From the NCBI GenBank assembly GCA_964544145.1, contig CAZJAT010000025.1:1-27382 (forward strand): DNA of 27,382 nt. The letters run 5' to 3'. A program made the position numbers and the translations under genes. Source of the DNA: CAZJAT01 sp964544145 (GTDB lineage Bacteria > Hydrothermota > 32-111). Positions within the stretch are counted from its first letter, which is position 1. Every line of letters begins with the position of its first letter. Of this stretch, positions 7,835 through 15,294 are shown in pieces. The notes under the pieces are model-generated. The model was given only the letters and a program-made list of their open reading frames with translations, was not told the DNA's origin and made no database searches.

Positions 7835-8546
7835 AGAAATTCGTTCAATCAAAAAAATTGATAAAGTGCTTCTTTATGAAGAGGTAGATTCAACAAACAG
7901 AGTAGGTGCGGAATTAGCATTAAATGGAAATGATTCATTTATAGTTATTGCTGATAAACAGAGCGCGGGCAAGGGAAGATTTAAAAGAAATTGGATATCA
8001 GAGCCGGGCGGTGCTTATTTCTCTCTTGGTTTAAATGTTGGAAATATATCTATTAAAACGCAGATGATAAGTGTTGCTGCTGCAATGGCTATTATAAAGA
8101 TGCTTTCTGAGTATGGAATTAAAGGTTTCTATAAATGGCCCAATGATGTTTATGTTAAGAGGAAAAAAATATCAGGAATATTGATAGAATTGATTGATTC
8201 AACAGCTATATGCGGAATAGGGATTAACATAAACAATAATTTGAATATGAGTGAAATTGGGGAATCAGGGATTTCCATGCAGCAGATTATTAAGAAAAAT
8301 GTAGCAATTGGAGATGTCATTTTCAAGACAGTACAGAATATCTTCAATATCATTGATTCAGATTCTCTTGTTTATGAATTTATTTCAAGTAATAATATGA
8401 ATGGACGATTTGTAAATATATCTTCTGTAAGCGGAATGTATAGAGGTATAGTGAAAAGTATCTGTCCGGATGGTGCATTATTAATTGAATCAAATGGAAT
8501 TGAGAAAAAATTTTACGAAGGTGATGTGCGCATGGAGGAATGGTGA
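7824..8546 (+). CDS. birA: Biotin--protein ligase (class I BirA)
   Basis: This enzyme activates biotin with ATP and attaches it to carrier proteins such as the acetyl-CoA carboxylase subunit AccB. The 240-residue protein has DSTN (22-25), the biotinyl-AMP loop SAGKGRFKRNW (47-57), KWPNDV (104-109), KKISGILIE (114-122) and GIGININ (131-137). There is no N-terminal winged-helix domain, so it is a class I ligase that should not act as a repressor of biotin genes. The glycine-rich loop is GKGRFKRNW against the usual GRGRxGRxW, a mild variation. ATG at 7824 is chosen; an in-frame TTG at 7815 would add three residues. It overlaps nadC by 11 nt. Confidence 0.94.
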   Translation: MRTKEIRSIKKIDKVLLYEEVDSTNRVGAELALNGNDSFIVIADKQSAGKGRFKRNWISEPGGAYFSLGLNVGNISIKTQMISVAAAMAIIKMLSEYGIKGFYKWPNDVYVKRKKISGILIELIDSTAICGIGININNNLNMSEIGESGISMQQIIKKNVAIGDVIFKTVQNIFNIIDSDSLVYEFISSNNMNGRFVNISSVSGMYRGIVKSICPDGALLIESNGIEKKFYEGDVRMEEW

Positions 8547-9589
8547 AGATTGCGGTTATCGGCCATGCGCATGCCAATGCTCTTAATAGGGGAGATTTCA
8601 ATCAACTGGCTGAATCGGCAGATGTGACATTTTATTATCCTTCTGACTGGAGAGGTTCATTTAATGAGCAATACAAAGATTCTGATGGGTTCAGAATCTC
8701 TAAAATACCTTTCATTCCCAATGCCTATGTGCCTTTGATATTCAATGTCCCTAGATATGATGTTGTCTGGATTGATGAAGAGCCGGTTTCACCACAGACA
8801 TTCTTCATTCTAAACATATTTTCAAATGCACGTGTAATAATTATCAGATCTGCTCAGAATATTTTAAAAAGAAACATTTACAGGGACTTGATGCATAAAT
8901 TTACTATAAAACGCTGCACACAATTGACAGGAGTTGGTTTTACAAGCGCAAAATTATTAGGCAAAATTTCCGGGATGACTAATATTGAAATAGTCCCGAT
9001 AAGCATAATGAATAAATATTTTGAAATCAGTAAAAAACGGATATTCAATATAAATCAAAAGGTGAAAATAGGATTTGCAGCTCGGTTGGATATATGCAAA
9101 GGTATTTATCAATTGACTGAGATCTCCAAAAGATTGGAATTCCCGTTTAAATTGTATATAGCTGGGAATGGCCCTATGAGAGATAATCTGCTTGACACTT
9201 TGAAATTATACAATATTGATTATGAGTATTCAGGATTTATAAAGCATGAAAACATGGATGAGTTCTATGGAAATATTGATATATTTTTAAATCTTTCTAC
9301 TTCCACACCGAATTGGGAGGAACAGCAGGGACGTTCAGTTATTGAAGCTGCGGCATCGGGAGCTTATGTTGTGAGTACTGATTCAGGGGAATTACATTAT
9401 GTAATGGATGGTCTGGGATATGCGATTAAAGAGAACAATACAGAAAAAATCTGCAAACATCTGACTTTTTTAAACAGCAACAGGAATATATTTGAACAAA
9501 CCAATGCAGATAACAGAAAAAAATGTGCAATATTCAGCCAGAGGGAAGTAGGAAGGAAGATTCTCTCTATTGTCAGGCAATATGAATAG
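8540..9589 (+). CDS. Glycosyltransferase, GT4-like (GT-B fold)
   Basis: This 349-residue cytoplasmic protein shows the two-domain GT-B pattern: an N-terminal sequence MVKIAVIGHAHA, a hinge near residue 172 (KIGFAARLDICKGI), then LYIAGNGP and the donor-binding region GRSVIEAAASGAYVVST with the conserved glutamate near 271. These are the marks of retaining family 4 glycosyltransferases that build cell-surface glycans. The donor and acceptor cannot be read from the sequence. GGAGG at 8534-8538 could serve either ATG 8540 (too close) or GTG 8543. It sits between birA and ruvX, away from the main glycosyltransferase cluster, and overlaps both neighbours by 7-8 nt. Confidence 0.86.
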   Translation: MVKIAVIGHAHANALNRGDFNQLAESADVTFYYPSDWRGSFNEQYKDSDGFRISKIPFIPNAYVPLIFNVPRYDVVWIDEEPVSPQTFFILNIFSNARVIIIRSAQNILKRNIYRDLMHKFTIKRCTQLTGVGFTSAKLLGKISGMTNIEIVPISIMNKYFEISKKRIFNINQKVKIGFAARLDICKGIYQLTEISKRLEFPFKLYIAGNGPMRDNLLDTLKLYNIDYEYSGFIKHENMDEFYGNIDIFLNLSTSTPNWEEQQGRSVIEAAASGAYVVSTDSGELHYVMDGLGYAIKENNTEKICKHLTFLNSNRNIFEQTNADNRKKCAIFSQREVGRKILSIVRQYE

Positions 9590-9977
9590 AATTGCTATTG
9601 ATCTTGGGAAAAAACATACCGGCATTTGTCTTTATCTTGAAGGAATATGTATCCCTAAGGATACAATAAATACAGAATACCTGCAGGAACGCTTGATAAG
9701 CCTAATAGAGGAATATGATATATACGAGATTATTGTGGGATTACCATTGAATATGCAATTGGAAGAAACCGATATGAGTGTGTGGGTTAAAGGGTTTGTT
9801 AAGGAACAGAAGTATCTGTCTGCCTATAAAATTATCTTTGTAAGCGAGATATTGACTTCTGTAGAAGCGGAAAACATCATGAGAGAGCATTATTCCATTC
9901 ATGAGAGAAAGGGTAATAAGGATGCAGTATCAGCATGCTTAATCATGGAGAATTATATCAATGAACAGAAAAAATAA
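9582..9977 (+). CDS. ruvX: RuvX/YqgF family RNase H-fold nuclease, divergent
   Basis: RuvX/YqgF proteins are small RNase H-fold nucleases implicated in Holliday junction cleavage or, in E. coli, in 16S rRNA 5'-end processing. The 131-residue protein keeps the three acidic catalytic positions: D7 in IDLGKKHTG, E89 in VSEILTS and D114 in NKDAVSA. VGLPLN matches the usual VGLPL-x-x-(D/N)G segment, but the glycine is lost. The second motif, normally DERLTT/S, is SEILTS here, so the aspartate and arginine are missing. ATG at 9582 gives the canonical N-terminus; TTG at 9570 is an unlikely extension. It overlaps the glycosyltransferase by 8 nt and mltG by 17 nt. Confidence 0.8.
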   Translation: MNRIAIDLGKKHTGICLYLEGICIPKDTINTEYLQERLISLIEEYDIYEIIVGLPLNMQLEETDMSVWVKGFVKEQKYLSAYKIIFVSEILTSVEAENIMREHYSIHERKGNKDAVSACLIMENYINEQKK

Positions 9978-10950
9978 GCGTAAGAATAAACATTTAGTAT
10001 TTCCCATTATGATGTTTGTAATACTTCTACTCATATCAATTATGACAATACCATTTATTCAAAAGCAGGATAATGAAGAAATAGTATTTTCTGTTTCAGC
10101 TGGAGAGAGTATCAGATCTGTTGCTGAACGATTAGAGAGAGAACATGTCATTGGAGATGCTGATCTGTTTATAATGTTGTCAAAGATGTTCAATGTGGAT
10201 AGAAAAATCAAGAGTGGGAATTATCTGCTTGAAACAGATTCCTATGAATACAATACACTCATGAAAATGTTTAGAGGAGAGGTAATCCTTGTCAAACTGA
10301 CAATACCCGAGGGTTTTAATATGTTCCAGATTGCAGGCAGAGTTGAATCGGAAATGAATATTGATTCAATTGCATTTATCAATGTTTGCAAAGACAGAGG
10401 ATTGATGAAAAAATATGGCTTGCATTTTGCTTCGATGGAGGGTTATCTATACCCTGATACCTATCTTTTATCAATGGGTAAAACAGCATATCAGGTTGTA
10501 GAAATGATGCTGAAGCGCTTTAATGAGGCTGTGCCTGACTCACTTTTTTCTGACAATGCGGAGGGTTTTACAAAGCATGATTATATTATTCTAGCTTCAA
10601 TGATTGAAAAGGAAGCTGTTGTGGAATTTGAAAAATCAATTATTGCAGGTGTTTACTACAACAGATTGAGAAAAGGTATGTATCTGCAATGTTGTGCAAC
10701 TGTACTCTATTCCATGGGCAGAGTGTCGGGTATACCCACCTATAGTGAGACACAGATTGAATCACCATATAACACATACAGGAATACTGGATTACCACCG
10801 GGACCGATTTGTTCACCAGGTATCAAATCCATTATTGCTGCTGTGAATCCGCAAGTGAATGATTACCTGTTCTATGTGGCAAAAGGAGATGGTACACATA
10901 TATTCACACATACATATAAAGAGCATATTAAGGCTCAGTCAGGACTTTAA
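9961..10950 (+). CDS. mltG: Endolytic murein transglycosylase MltG
   Basis: MltG cuts nascent peptidoglycan strands at the inner membrane and is thought to set glycan chain length. The 329-residue protein has a basic cytoplasmic N-terminus, one transmembrane helix (about 12-31), a LysM-like segment (about 41-100) and the YceG/MltG domain: EGYLYPDTY (160-168), the catalytic-glutamate motif ASMIEKEA (212-219), YYNRLRKGMYLQ (232-243), NTYRNTGLPPGPI (271-283) and AAVNP. In LQCCATV (242-248) a Cys-Cys replaces the common DP. The gene is the last of the first operon; its stop codon runs directly into a repeat-filled spacer, and no classical terminator hairpin follows. Confidence 0.95.
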   Translation: MNRKNKRKNKHLVFPIMMFVILLLISIMTIPFIQKQDNEEIVFSVSAGESIRSVAERLEREHVIGDADLFIMLSKMFNVDRKIKSGNYLLETDSYEYNTLMKMFRGEVILVKLTIPEGFNMFQIAGRVESEMNIDSIAFINVCKDRGLMKKYGLHFASMEGYLYPDTYLLSMGKTAYQVVEMMLKRFNEAVPDSLFSDNAEGFTKHDYIILASMIEKEAVVEFEKSIIAGVYYNRLRKGMYLQCCATVLYSMGRVSGIPTYSETQIESPYNTYRNTGLPPGPICSPGIKSIIAAVNPQVNDYLFYVAKGDGTHIFTHTYKEHIKAQSGL

Positions 10951-11006
10951 TAGTGGCCGGTGAGCTGGTAAAATAGTGGCTGGTGAACTGGTGACTGGTG
11001 GCTGGT
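10950..11006. repeat. Degenerate 7/8-nt CTGGT array, block A
   Basis: Eight copies of a CTGGT core, five exact (10965, 10980, 10988, 10995, 11002) and three changed (ATAGT 10950, CCGGT 10957, ATAGT 10973), are spaced 7, 8, 8, 7, 8, 7 and 7 nt apart. The array begins on the last base of the mltG stop codon. Base content is richer in G than the flanks. The step length excludes a coding repeat. Confidence 0.75.
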
Positions 11007-11038
11007 GAGGGATAATAAATAAATAAAAAATCAAATGT

Positions 11039-11073
11039 ACTTGTAACATGTCACTTGAAACCTGAATCTTGAA
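11039..11073. repeat. Degenerate heptad array, ACTTGAA family
   Basis: Five contiguous 7-mers (acttgta, acatgtc, acttgaa, acctgaa, tcttgaa) with consensus ACTTGAA. The family differs from the CTGGT arrays on either side. The last part, AATCTTGAA, is repeated in inverted form at 11237-11245. Confidence 0.6.
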
Positions 11074-11101
11074 CCCCTTCACGCAGGTTGAAGACATATA
11101 T

Positions 11102-11115
11102 CCAAGCATGCCTGG
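11102..11115. repeat. 14-bp imperfect palindrome centred on GCATGC
   Basis: CCAAGCATGCCTGG pairs with itself except for one A/C mismatch. It lies between the two CTGGT arrays. It could be a protein-binding site or a relic of the repeat element; nothing more can be said. Confidence 0.4.
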
Positions 11116-11124
11116 GGGAAGTGG

Positions 11125-11204
11125 CTGGTAAGCTGGTAGACTAGTTACTGGTAAACTGGTAGCTTGTGGCTGGTTGCTGGTAAAATGGTGACTGGTGAGC
11201 TGGG
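11125..11204. repeat. Degenerate 7/8-nt CTGGT array, block B
   Basis: Eleven cores, seven exact CTGGT (11125, 11133, 11148, 11156, 11170, 11177, 11192) and four variants (CTAGT 11141, CTTGT 11163, ATGGT 11185, CTGGG 11200), are spaced 8, 8, 7, 8, 7, 7, 7, 8, 7 and 8 nt apart. Same family and orientation as block A, which is over 100 nt upstream. Confidence 0.75.
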
Positions 11205-11234
11205 AATGGGATAAAGAAGAAGAATAAAATAACG

Positions 11235-11262
11235 GATTCAAGATTACGAATTGTGAATTAAT
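11235..11262. repeat. Degenerate heptad array, inverted ACTTGAA family
   Basis: Four 7-mers (gattcaa, gattacg, aattgtg, aattaat) continue the heptad pattern. TTCAAGATT at 11237-11245 is the exact reverse complement of AATCTTGAA at 11065-11073, so the two heptad arrays face each other around block B. The rest of the spacer (11263-11367) shows no clear repeat except a short AAGATA-GT-TATCTT palindrome at 11320-11333. Confidence 0.42.
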
Positions 11263-11331
11263 ATGCTGCGCCAAAACCTGCTTTAACACAATAATGCAAA
11301 ATATGGAATAAAGGGGTAAAAGATAGTTATC

Positions 11332-11359
11332 TTGATTATGCGATGATGAATAGTAAGAA
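11332..11359 (+). promoter_or_regulatory. Candidate promoter of the polysaccharide operon
   Basis: TTGATT (11332-11337), a 16-nt spacer and TAAGAA (11354-11359) precede the TTG start of wzm by 8 nt. The -10 box is poor, but the spacing matches the other promoters in the window. A 14-bp palindrome (11320-11333) overlaps its upstream edge and could be an operator. Confidence 0.38.
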
Positions 11360-11367
11360 TGTAATTA

Positions 11368-12159
11368 TTGACTGTAAAAGGTCTTACTGATATACTTAAA
11401 TTTATAATTATGTTAATTGATATACTTATTGAATTAATCAAATCTGATCTTAAAACCAAATATAAGAATGCATTTTTAGGATTTTTATGGATTATATTTG
11501 AACCTTTTTTCCTAATGCTTATCCTATATTTGGTTTTCAACAGATTTATAAGATTTGATATGCCATATTATCCGCTATACCTCCTATCAGGTATCACCAT
11601 ATGGAGGATATTTGTAAATTCCACAACATCTGGCCTTCAATCGCTGTATAGGAACAGGGACCTTATATTAAAGGTCAAGATTAACAGAATGATAATACCA
11701 TCTGCTGCTGTTTTTTCAGGATTATTAACAGGTATATTTGAGATTATCATATATATAATATTTTTTGTAATAATCAGGAAAACTATTCATATTGAATTTC
11801 TTCTGATAATACCATTTATGGCAGTTTTTGCTCTGTTCCTGACCGGCATTGCGAACATATTATCTGTCATATATGCTTTTTTTAAGGATATAAAACCTGC
11901 ATGGGATATCTTGATACAGGTGCTCTTCTTCCTCTGTCCCATTTTTTACCCATTGTCTCTTATCCCATATAAATATATTGGCATATATCTTATGAATCCT
12001 GTAGCAGTATTTATTATAGGGTTTCACAATATTCTCTATGATAATATAATGCCTGACATCACTATTATTGTTAATTCAATGTTTTTTGCTATTGTTGTAT
12101 ATACAATTAGTCTGGTAATTTTCAAATTAGCTGAAAAGAGCATGGTAAAAACAATATGA
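11368..12159 (+). CDS. wzm: O-antigen/polysaccharide ABC exporter permease (Wzm-like)
   Basis: Membrane half of an ABC-2 type exporter that moves a finished lipid-linked polysaccharide from the cytoplasm to the periplasm. The 263-residue protein has the family entry segment LIKSDLKTKYKNAFLGFLWIIFEP (about 24-47, DLK and KYK being typical), then about six hydrophobic helices, and CPIFYPLSLIP near 190, a hallmark of Wzm/TagG permeases. Its partner ATPase overlaps it by 4 nt. The start is uncertain: TTG at 11368 lies directly after an in-frame stop (11362-11364) and has no Shine-Dalgarno; ATG at 11410 would give 249 residues and also lacks one. I keep TTG because a promoter-like site lies 8 nt upstream. 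Confidence 0.88.
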   Translation: MTVKGLTDILKFIIMLIDILIELIKSDLKTKYKNAFLGFLWIIFEPFFLMLILYLVFNRFIRFDMPYYPLYLLSGITIWRIFVNSTTSGLQSLYRNRDLILKVKINRMIIPSAAVFSGLLTGIFEIIIYIIFFVIIRKTIHIEFLLIIPFMAVFALFLTGIANILSVIYAFFKDIKPAWDILIQVLFFLCPIFYPLSLIPYKYIGIYLMNPVAVFIIGFHNILYDNIMPDITIIVNSMFFAIVVYTISLVIFKLAEKSMVKTI

Positions 12160-13277
12160 ATACTATTATCAAACTTCTTGATGTTTCACTCAGTTACAGG
12201 ATATCTCATGGTATGTTCAAATCAGAACGATTGGAAGTATTAAAAGATATATCGTTTGATATTATGAAGGGCGAAATGGTGTCGATCATAGGTTTTAATG
12301 GTTCAGGAAAAACAACAACATTATCTGTTATTGCAGATATTCTGAAACCTGATAAAGGGACTGTATCTGTTTTAGGAAGGGTTGTTCCATTTCTCGGACT
12401 CGGCATAGGTTTTAATCCCGAGCTTAGCGGAAAGGAAAATGTTTACCTCTATGGCACTATAATGGGATTGAGAAGAAAAGAGATTAACAAAATGTATAAT
12501 AGCATTGTTGAGTTCTCCGAGTTGGAGAGATACATGGATTTGAAGATTAAGGAATTTTCCAGTGGTATGTATGTAAGACTGGGATTTTCGGTTGCCATTC
12601 ACACCAAACCTGATATTCTCATAATTGATGAGGTACTTGCAGTGGGTGATTATGCATTTCAGAAAAAATGTCTGGATAAGATTAATGAGATGAAATGTAA
12701 TGGAGTTACAATACTCTTTGTATCTCATAATCTGGGATTGGTAACAAGATTCTCTGACAAGGTTATTCTGCTTCATGATGGTAGAATAGCAGGGTCAGGT
12801 GAACCTGAAACAATGGTAAAGGAATTCATGAAAATAAAAACAATAATGCCCTCAGTATCTATAAACAGACGCGGAAGCAGTGAAGTGGTATACACAGATT
12901 ACAGGATTATGGATGATAGAACTGAATTTAGCGATAATGAAATTGTTCTAAAACTCTTTTATGAGAATAAAGCCGGATTGGATTATGCAATTCCCGGTAT
13001 TGCATTATATTCAGCTGAAGGAGTATTGATATCAGGACCGAATATGAAGGACAGCACAGGTGAATTGCTTGCATTGAAGGATAATGGAGAAATAACGGTA
13101 TCTATTGATTCGGGTCTGCTGAATCCCGGAAAATACTTTATTACATTAGGTATGTATGATAAAACAAACAGATTTCCATTTGATCATATTGATTATGCAA
13201 TGAGTTTTGAAAAAAGGGGAGAAATCAGGGATTATACTGGTTCAGTCAAAATACCTGTTAATTGGAAAAATAAATGA
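12156..13277 (+). CDS. wzt: O-antigen ABC exporter ATP-binding protein with C-terminal glycan-binding domain (Wzt-like)
   Basis: ATPase subunit of the Wzm/Wzt exporter. In the 373-residue protein the nucleotide-binding domain shows Walker A GFNGSGKT (46-53), the signature FSSGM (134-138), Walker B ILIIDE (154-159) with VLAVGD, and the H-loop histidine 191. Residues about 230-373 form a separate C-terminal domain of the Wzt_C type (beta-sandwich; GIALYSAEG, LNPGKYFITLGMYD), which in E. coli O8/O9a and similar systems recognises the capped end of the O-polysaccharide before export. This suggests that here too chain termination and export are linked. It overlaps wzm and the next gene by 4 nt. 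Confidence 0.92.
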   Translation: MNTIIKLLDVSLSYRISHGMFKSERLEVLKDISFDIMKGEMVSIIGFNGSGKTTTLSVIADILKPDKGTVSVLGRVVPFLGLGIGFNPELSGKENVYLYGTIMGLRRKEINKMYNSIVEFSELERYMDLKIKEFSSGMYVRLGFSVAIHTKPDILIIDEVLAVGDYAFQKKCLDKINEMKCNGVTILFVSHNLGLVTRFSDKVILLHDGRIAGSGEPETMVKEFMKIKTIMPSVSINRRGSSEVVYTDYRIMDDRTEFSDNEIVLKLFYENKAGLDYAIPGIALYSAEGVLISGPNMKDSTGELLALKDNGEITVSIDSGLLNPGKYFITLGMYDKTNRFPFDHIDYAMSFEKRGEIRDYTGSVKIPVNWKNK

Positions 13278-14458
13278 AACTTAATTGGATAAGTCCTTTT
13301 CCTCCCGACAATTCGGGTATTGCAGTATATTCAGAATATCTGAGTGATGTTATGGTTAAATATACTGAAATAGACCGTATAGACAGGACATGTTCTATTC
13401 CTGATTATGGCATCAATATCTACTCAATGGGCAATCATCCATTTCATGATTTAATATATACAGCTGCAATTAATAAACAGGGCATAGTATTTATGCATGA
13501 TATTAATCTGCATGATTTGATATATTTCAGAACAGCAGGCAGAGGTAAAAAAGTAAAATATATACAGTATCTTCTCAATGAAAAGTGTATCAGTGATAAT
13601 GATATAAAAGTCCTATTATACAAATCATTCCCTGAGAAAAGAACATTATTTGAATCATATAATCTGATAAATGAAATTGTATTGAAAAATAATTATTTTA
13701 TTGTTCATTCCAGAATGGCTGAACAGACAATAAAAGAAATAAATAAAAAAGCCAATATATTAAGAATCAGACATTTCTCATTATGGCATAATATCAAGAA
13801 AGAGGCAGTTAGTAATAAGGGACCTGTTATTATTGGTATATTCGGATACTTATCCAGGAGCAAGAAGATAGAACAAATACTTGCTGTTTACTCTGCATTC
13901 AGAAAACAATCGATGATTGATACGCAATTGCGTATTGTCGGGAATGATGCTGATATCAATACTGAAGATATTATTCAAAAATATGAATTAAGTAAGTATA
14001 TAAAATTGCACAGAGATACTGATAATGATGAGTTCCATCGGTTATTGAGCGAGATTGATTATGGGATAGGCATAAGGGAACCTTATCATGGCGAGGTATC
14101 AGGCAATATTATTAAAATGATGAGTTCATCTATACCTGTGGCTTTCAATGGAGCTGGAATGGATATTCCCAAAAATGCATATTTTAATATAGAAATGAAC
14201 AGATTTGATGAATCATTGATGAATTATTTTAAATTAATAGAGAGAAAATCGGCAATACTCAGTGAGATTGGGCATAATGCCTATGAATTCATTGAAAAGG
14301 AATGCAATGCTGACAATATAGCACGATCAATTACTGCCTTTGCGGAAAATTATAATGAATCAGAGAATACAGATATAAAACACTATTCTAAATTTAATGT
14401 ATTTTCCCATCTTACTCTGAGAGATAAATGCAGATTCATTATCAGGAGGGATATATGA
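13274..14458 (+). CDS. Glycosyltransferase, GT4-like
   Basis: This 394-residue protein begins with MKLNWISPFPPDNSGIAVYSEYL, the N-terminal signature of a GT4 subgroup common in O-antigen loci (SP-x-PP-x-x-SGIA-x-YS). The C-terminal half has IIGIFGYLSRSKKIEQIL near 193, LRIVGND near 224 and the donor region with GEVSGNIIKMMSSSIPVAF near 276. It has no membrane helix. It follows wzt with a 4-nt overlap, so it probably adds a sugar to the exported chain. The sugar is unknown. Confidence 0.82.
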   Translation: MKLNWISPFPPDNSGIAVYSEYLSDVMVKYTEIDRIDRTCSIPDYGINIYSMGNHPFHDLIYTAAINKQGIVFMHDINLHDLIYFRTAGRGKKVKYIQYLLNEKCISDNDIKVLLYKSFPEKRTLFESYNLINEIVLKNNYFIVHSRMAEQTIKEINKKANILRIRHFSLWHNIKKEAVSNKGPVIIGIFGYLSRSKKIEQILAVYSAFRKQSMIDTQLRIVGNDADINTEDIIQKYELSKYIKLHRDTDNDEFHRLLSEIDYGIGIREPYHGEVSGNIIKMMSSSIPVAFNGAGMDIPKNAYFNIEMNRFDESLMNYFKLIERKSAILSEIGHNAYEFIEKECNADNIARSITAFAENYNESENTDIKHYSKFNVFSHLTLRDKCRFIIRRDI

Positions 14459-15294
14459 AGATTCTTATTGAAGGAGGAAATGGTTTGTTGGGTACATACC
14501 TACGAAAAGTACTCATGAAGAAACATACAATAATCAGCCCGACTAAGCATGAATTGGATATCAGCAATAGCAATAAATTAAGAAAATACATTGATACTGT
14601 TGAACCTGATATCATATTAAATGCAGCGGGTATGACAAATGTTTACCTATGTGAAAAGAATACTGAAAAGGCATTTAAAATAAATACCGGTGCACCGGCA
14701 GAAATGGCACGAATTGCATATGATCATAATATTTATTTTATTCATTTTTCAACCAATTTTATTTTTGATGGTGAGAAAGGAAGTCCTTATAATGAGTATG
14801 ATAAACCTAATCCGCTTAATATATATGCTAAATCAAAATTTGAAGCAGAAAAAATGATAGCTGAAATAAATAGCAATGCCCTTATAATAAGATCTGCTGA
14901 AATATTCGGTGTAGGTCCATTTTCTGCAGGCCATAATATTCCATATTATATTGTGAGACAACTGATTAACAGAAAAAATCTAAATCTCTTTAAGATTATA
15001 ACCAGTCCAACATATGCAAGACATATAGCAGAGAGGGTTTCAGAGATTATTGATTTACAGCTTAATGGCATACTTCATCTTGTGAATGATGGTGAATGTT
15101 CTTATTTTGAGATTGCTGATATGATATTTGAGATAATGAAGAAAAAATCAGATATGAAGGTTAAGGAGAGTGTGTTTGATTTGAATGCTCCTGATAATAT
15201 TCCCATGAACTCGATTTTGATGAAGGATTTGAAGATTACACCTATGCCTTCAACAATGAATGCAATTACCGAATTTATTAAAGAGGTATTGTGA
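14455..15294 (+). CDS. RmlD-like NAD(P)-dependent sugar reductase
   Basis: This 279-residue short-chain reductase resembles dTDP-4-dehydrorhamnose reductase (RmlD). It has the Rossmann loop GGNGLLG (7-13), LDIS (34-37), PDIILNAAGMTNVYLCEKN (51-69), the active-site serine segment FSTNFIFDG (98-106, normally STDYVFDG) and Y124-AKS-K128. The first motif change (D to N, Y to F) is unusual but the catalytic S/T-Y-K set is kept. rmlA, rmlB and rmlC are not in the window, and RmlD relatives also act on other nucleotide sugars, so the product is not certain to be dTDP-L-rhamnose. AGGAGG at 14443-14448 decides the start at 14455, overlapping the previous stop by 4 nt. Confidence 0.72.
   Translation: MKILIEGGNGLLGTYLRKVLMKKHTIISPTKHELDISNSNKLRKYIDTVEPDIILNAAGMTNVYLCEKNTEKAFKINTGAPAEMARIAYDHNIYFIHFSTNFIFDGEKGSPYNEYDKPNPLNIYAKSKFEAEKMIAEINSNALIIRSAEIFGVGPFSAGHNIPYYIVRQLINRKNLNLFKIITSPTYARHIAERVSEIIDLQLNGILHLVNDGECSYFEIADMIFEIMKKKSDMKVKESVFDLNAPDNIPMNSILMKDLKITPMPSTMNAITEFIKEVL

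Noticed and set aside
10950..11204. CRISPR array
   Set aside because: Repeat cores are 5 nt at 7-8 nt steps; there are no 23-47 nt direct repeats with unique spacers and no cas genes.
10939..11289. A 116-codon minus-strand open frame across the repeat-filled spacer
   Set aside because: It runs through repeats stepping 7 or 8 nt, has a Ser/Thr/Pro-rich low-complexity product, no ribosome site and no recognisable domain. It is open because the repeat lacks stop triplets in that frame.
11283..11540. An 85-codon minus-strand frame over the wzm 5' end
   Set aside because: It is antisense to the conserved Wzm N-terminal segment, and its sequence is typical of an out-of-frame translation.
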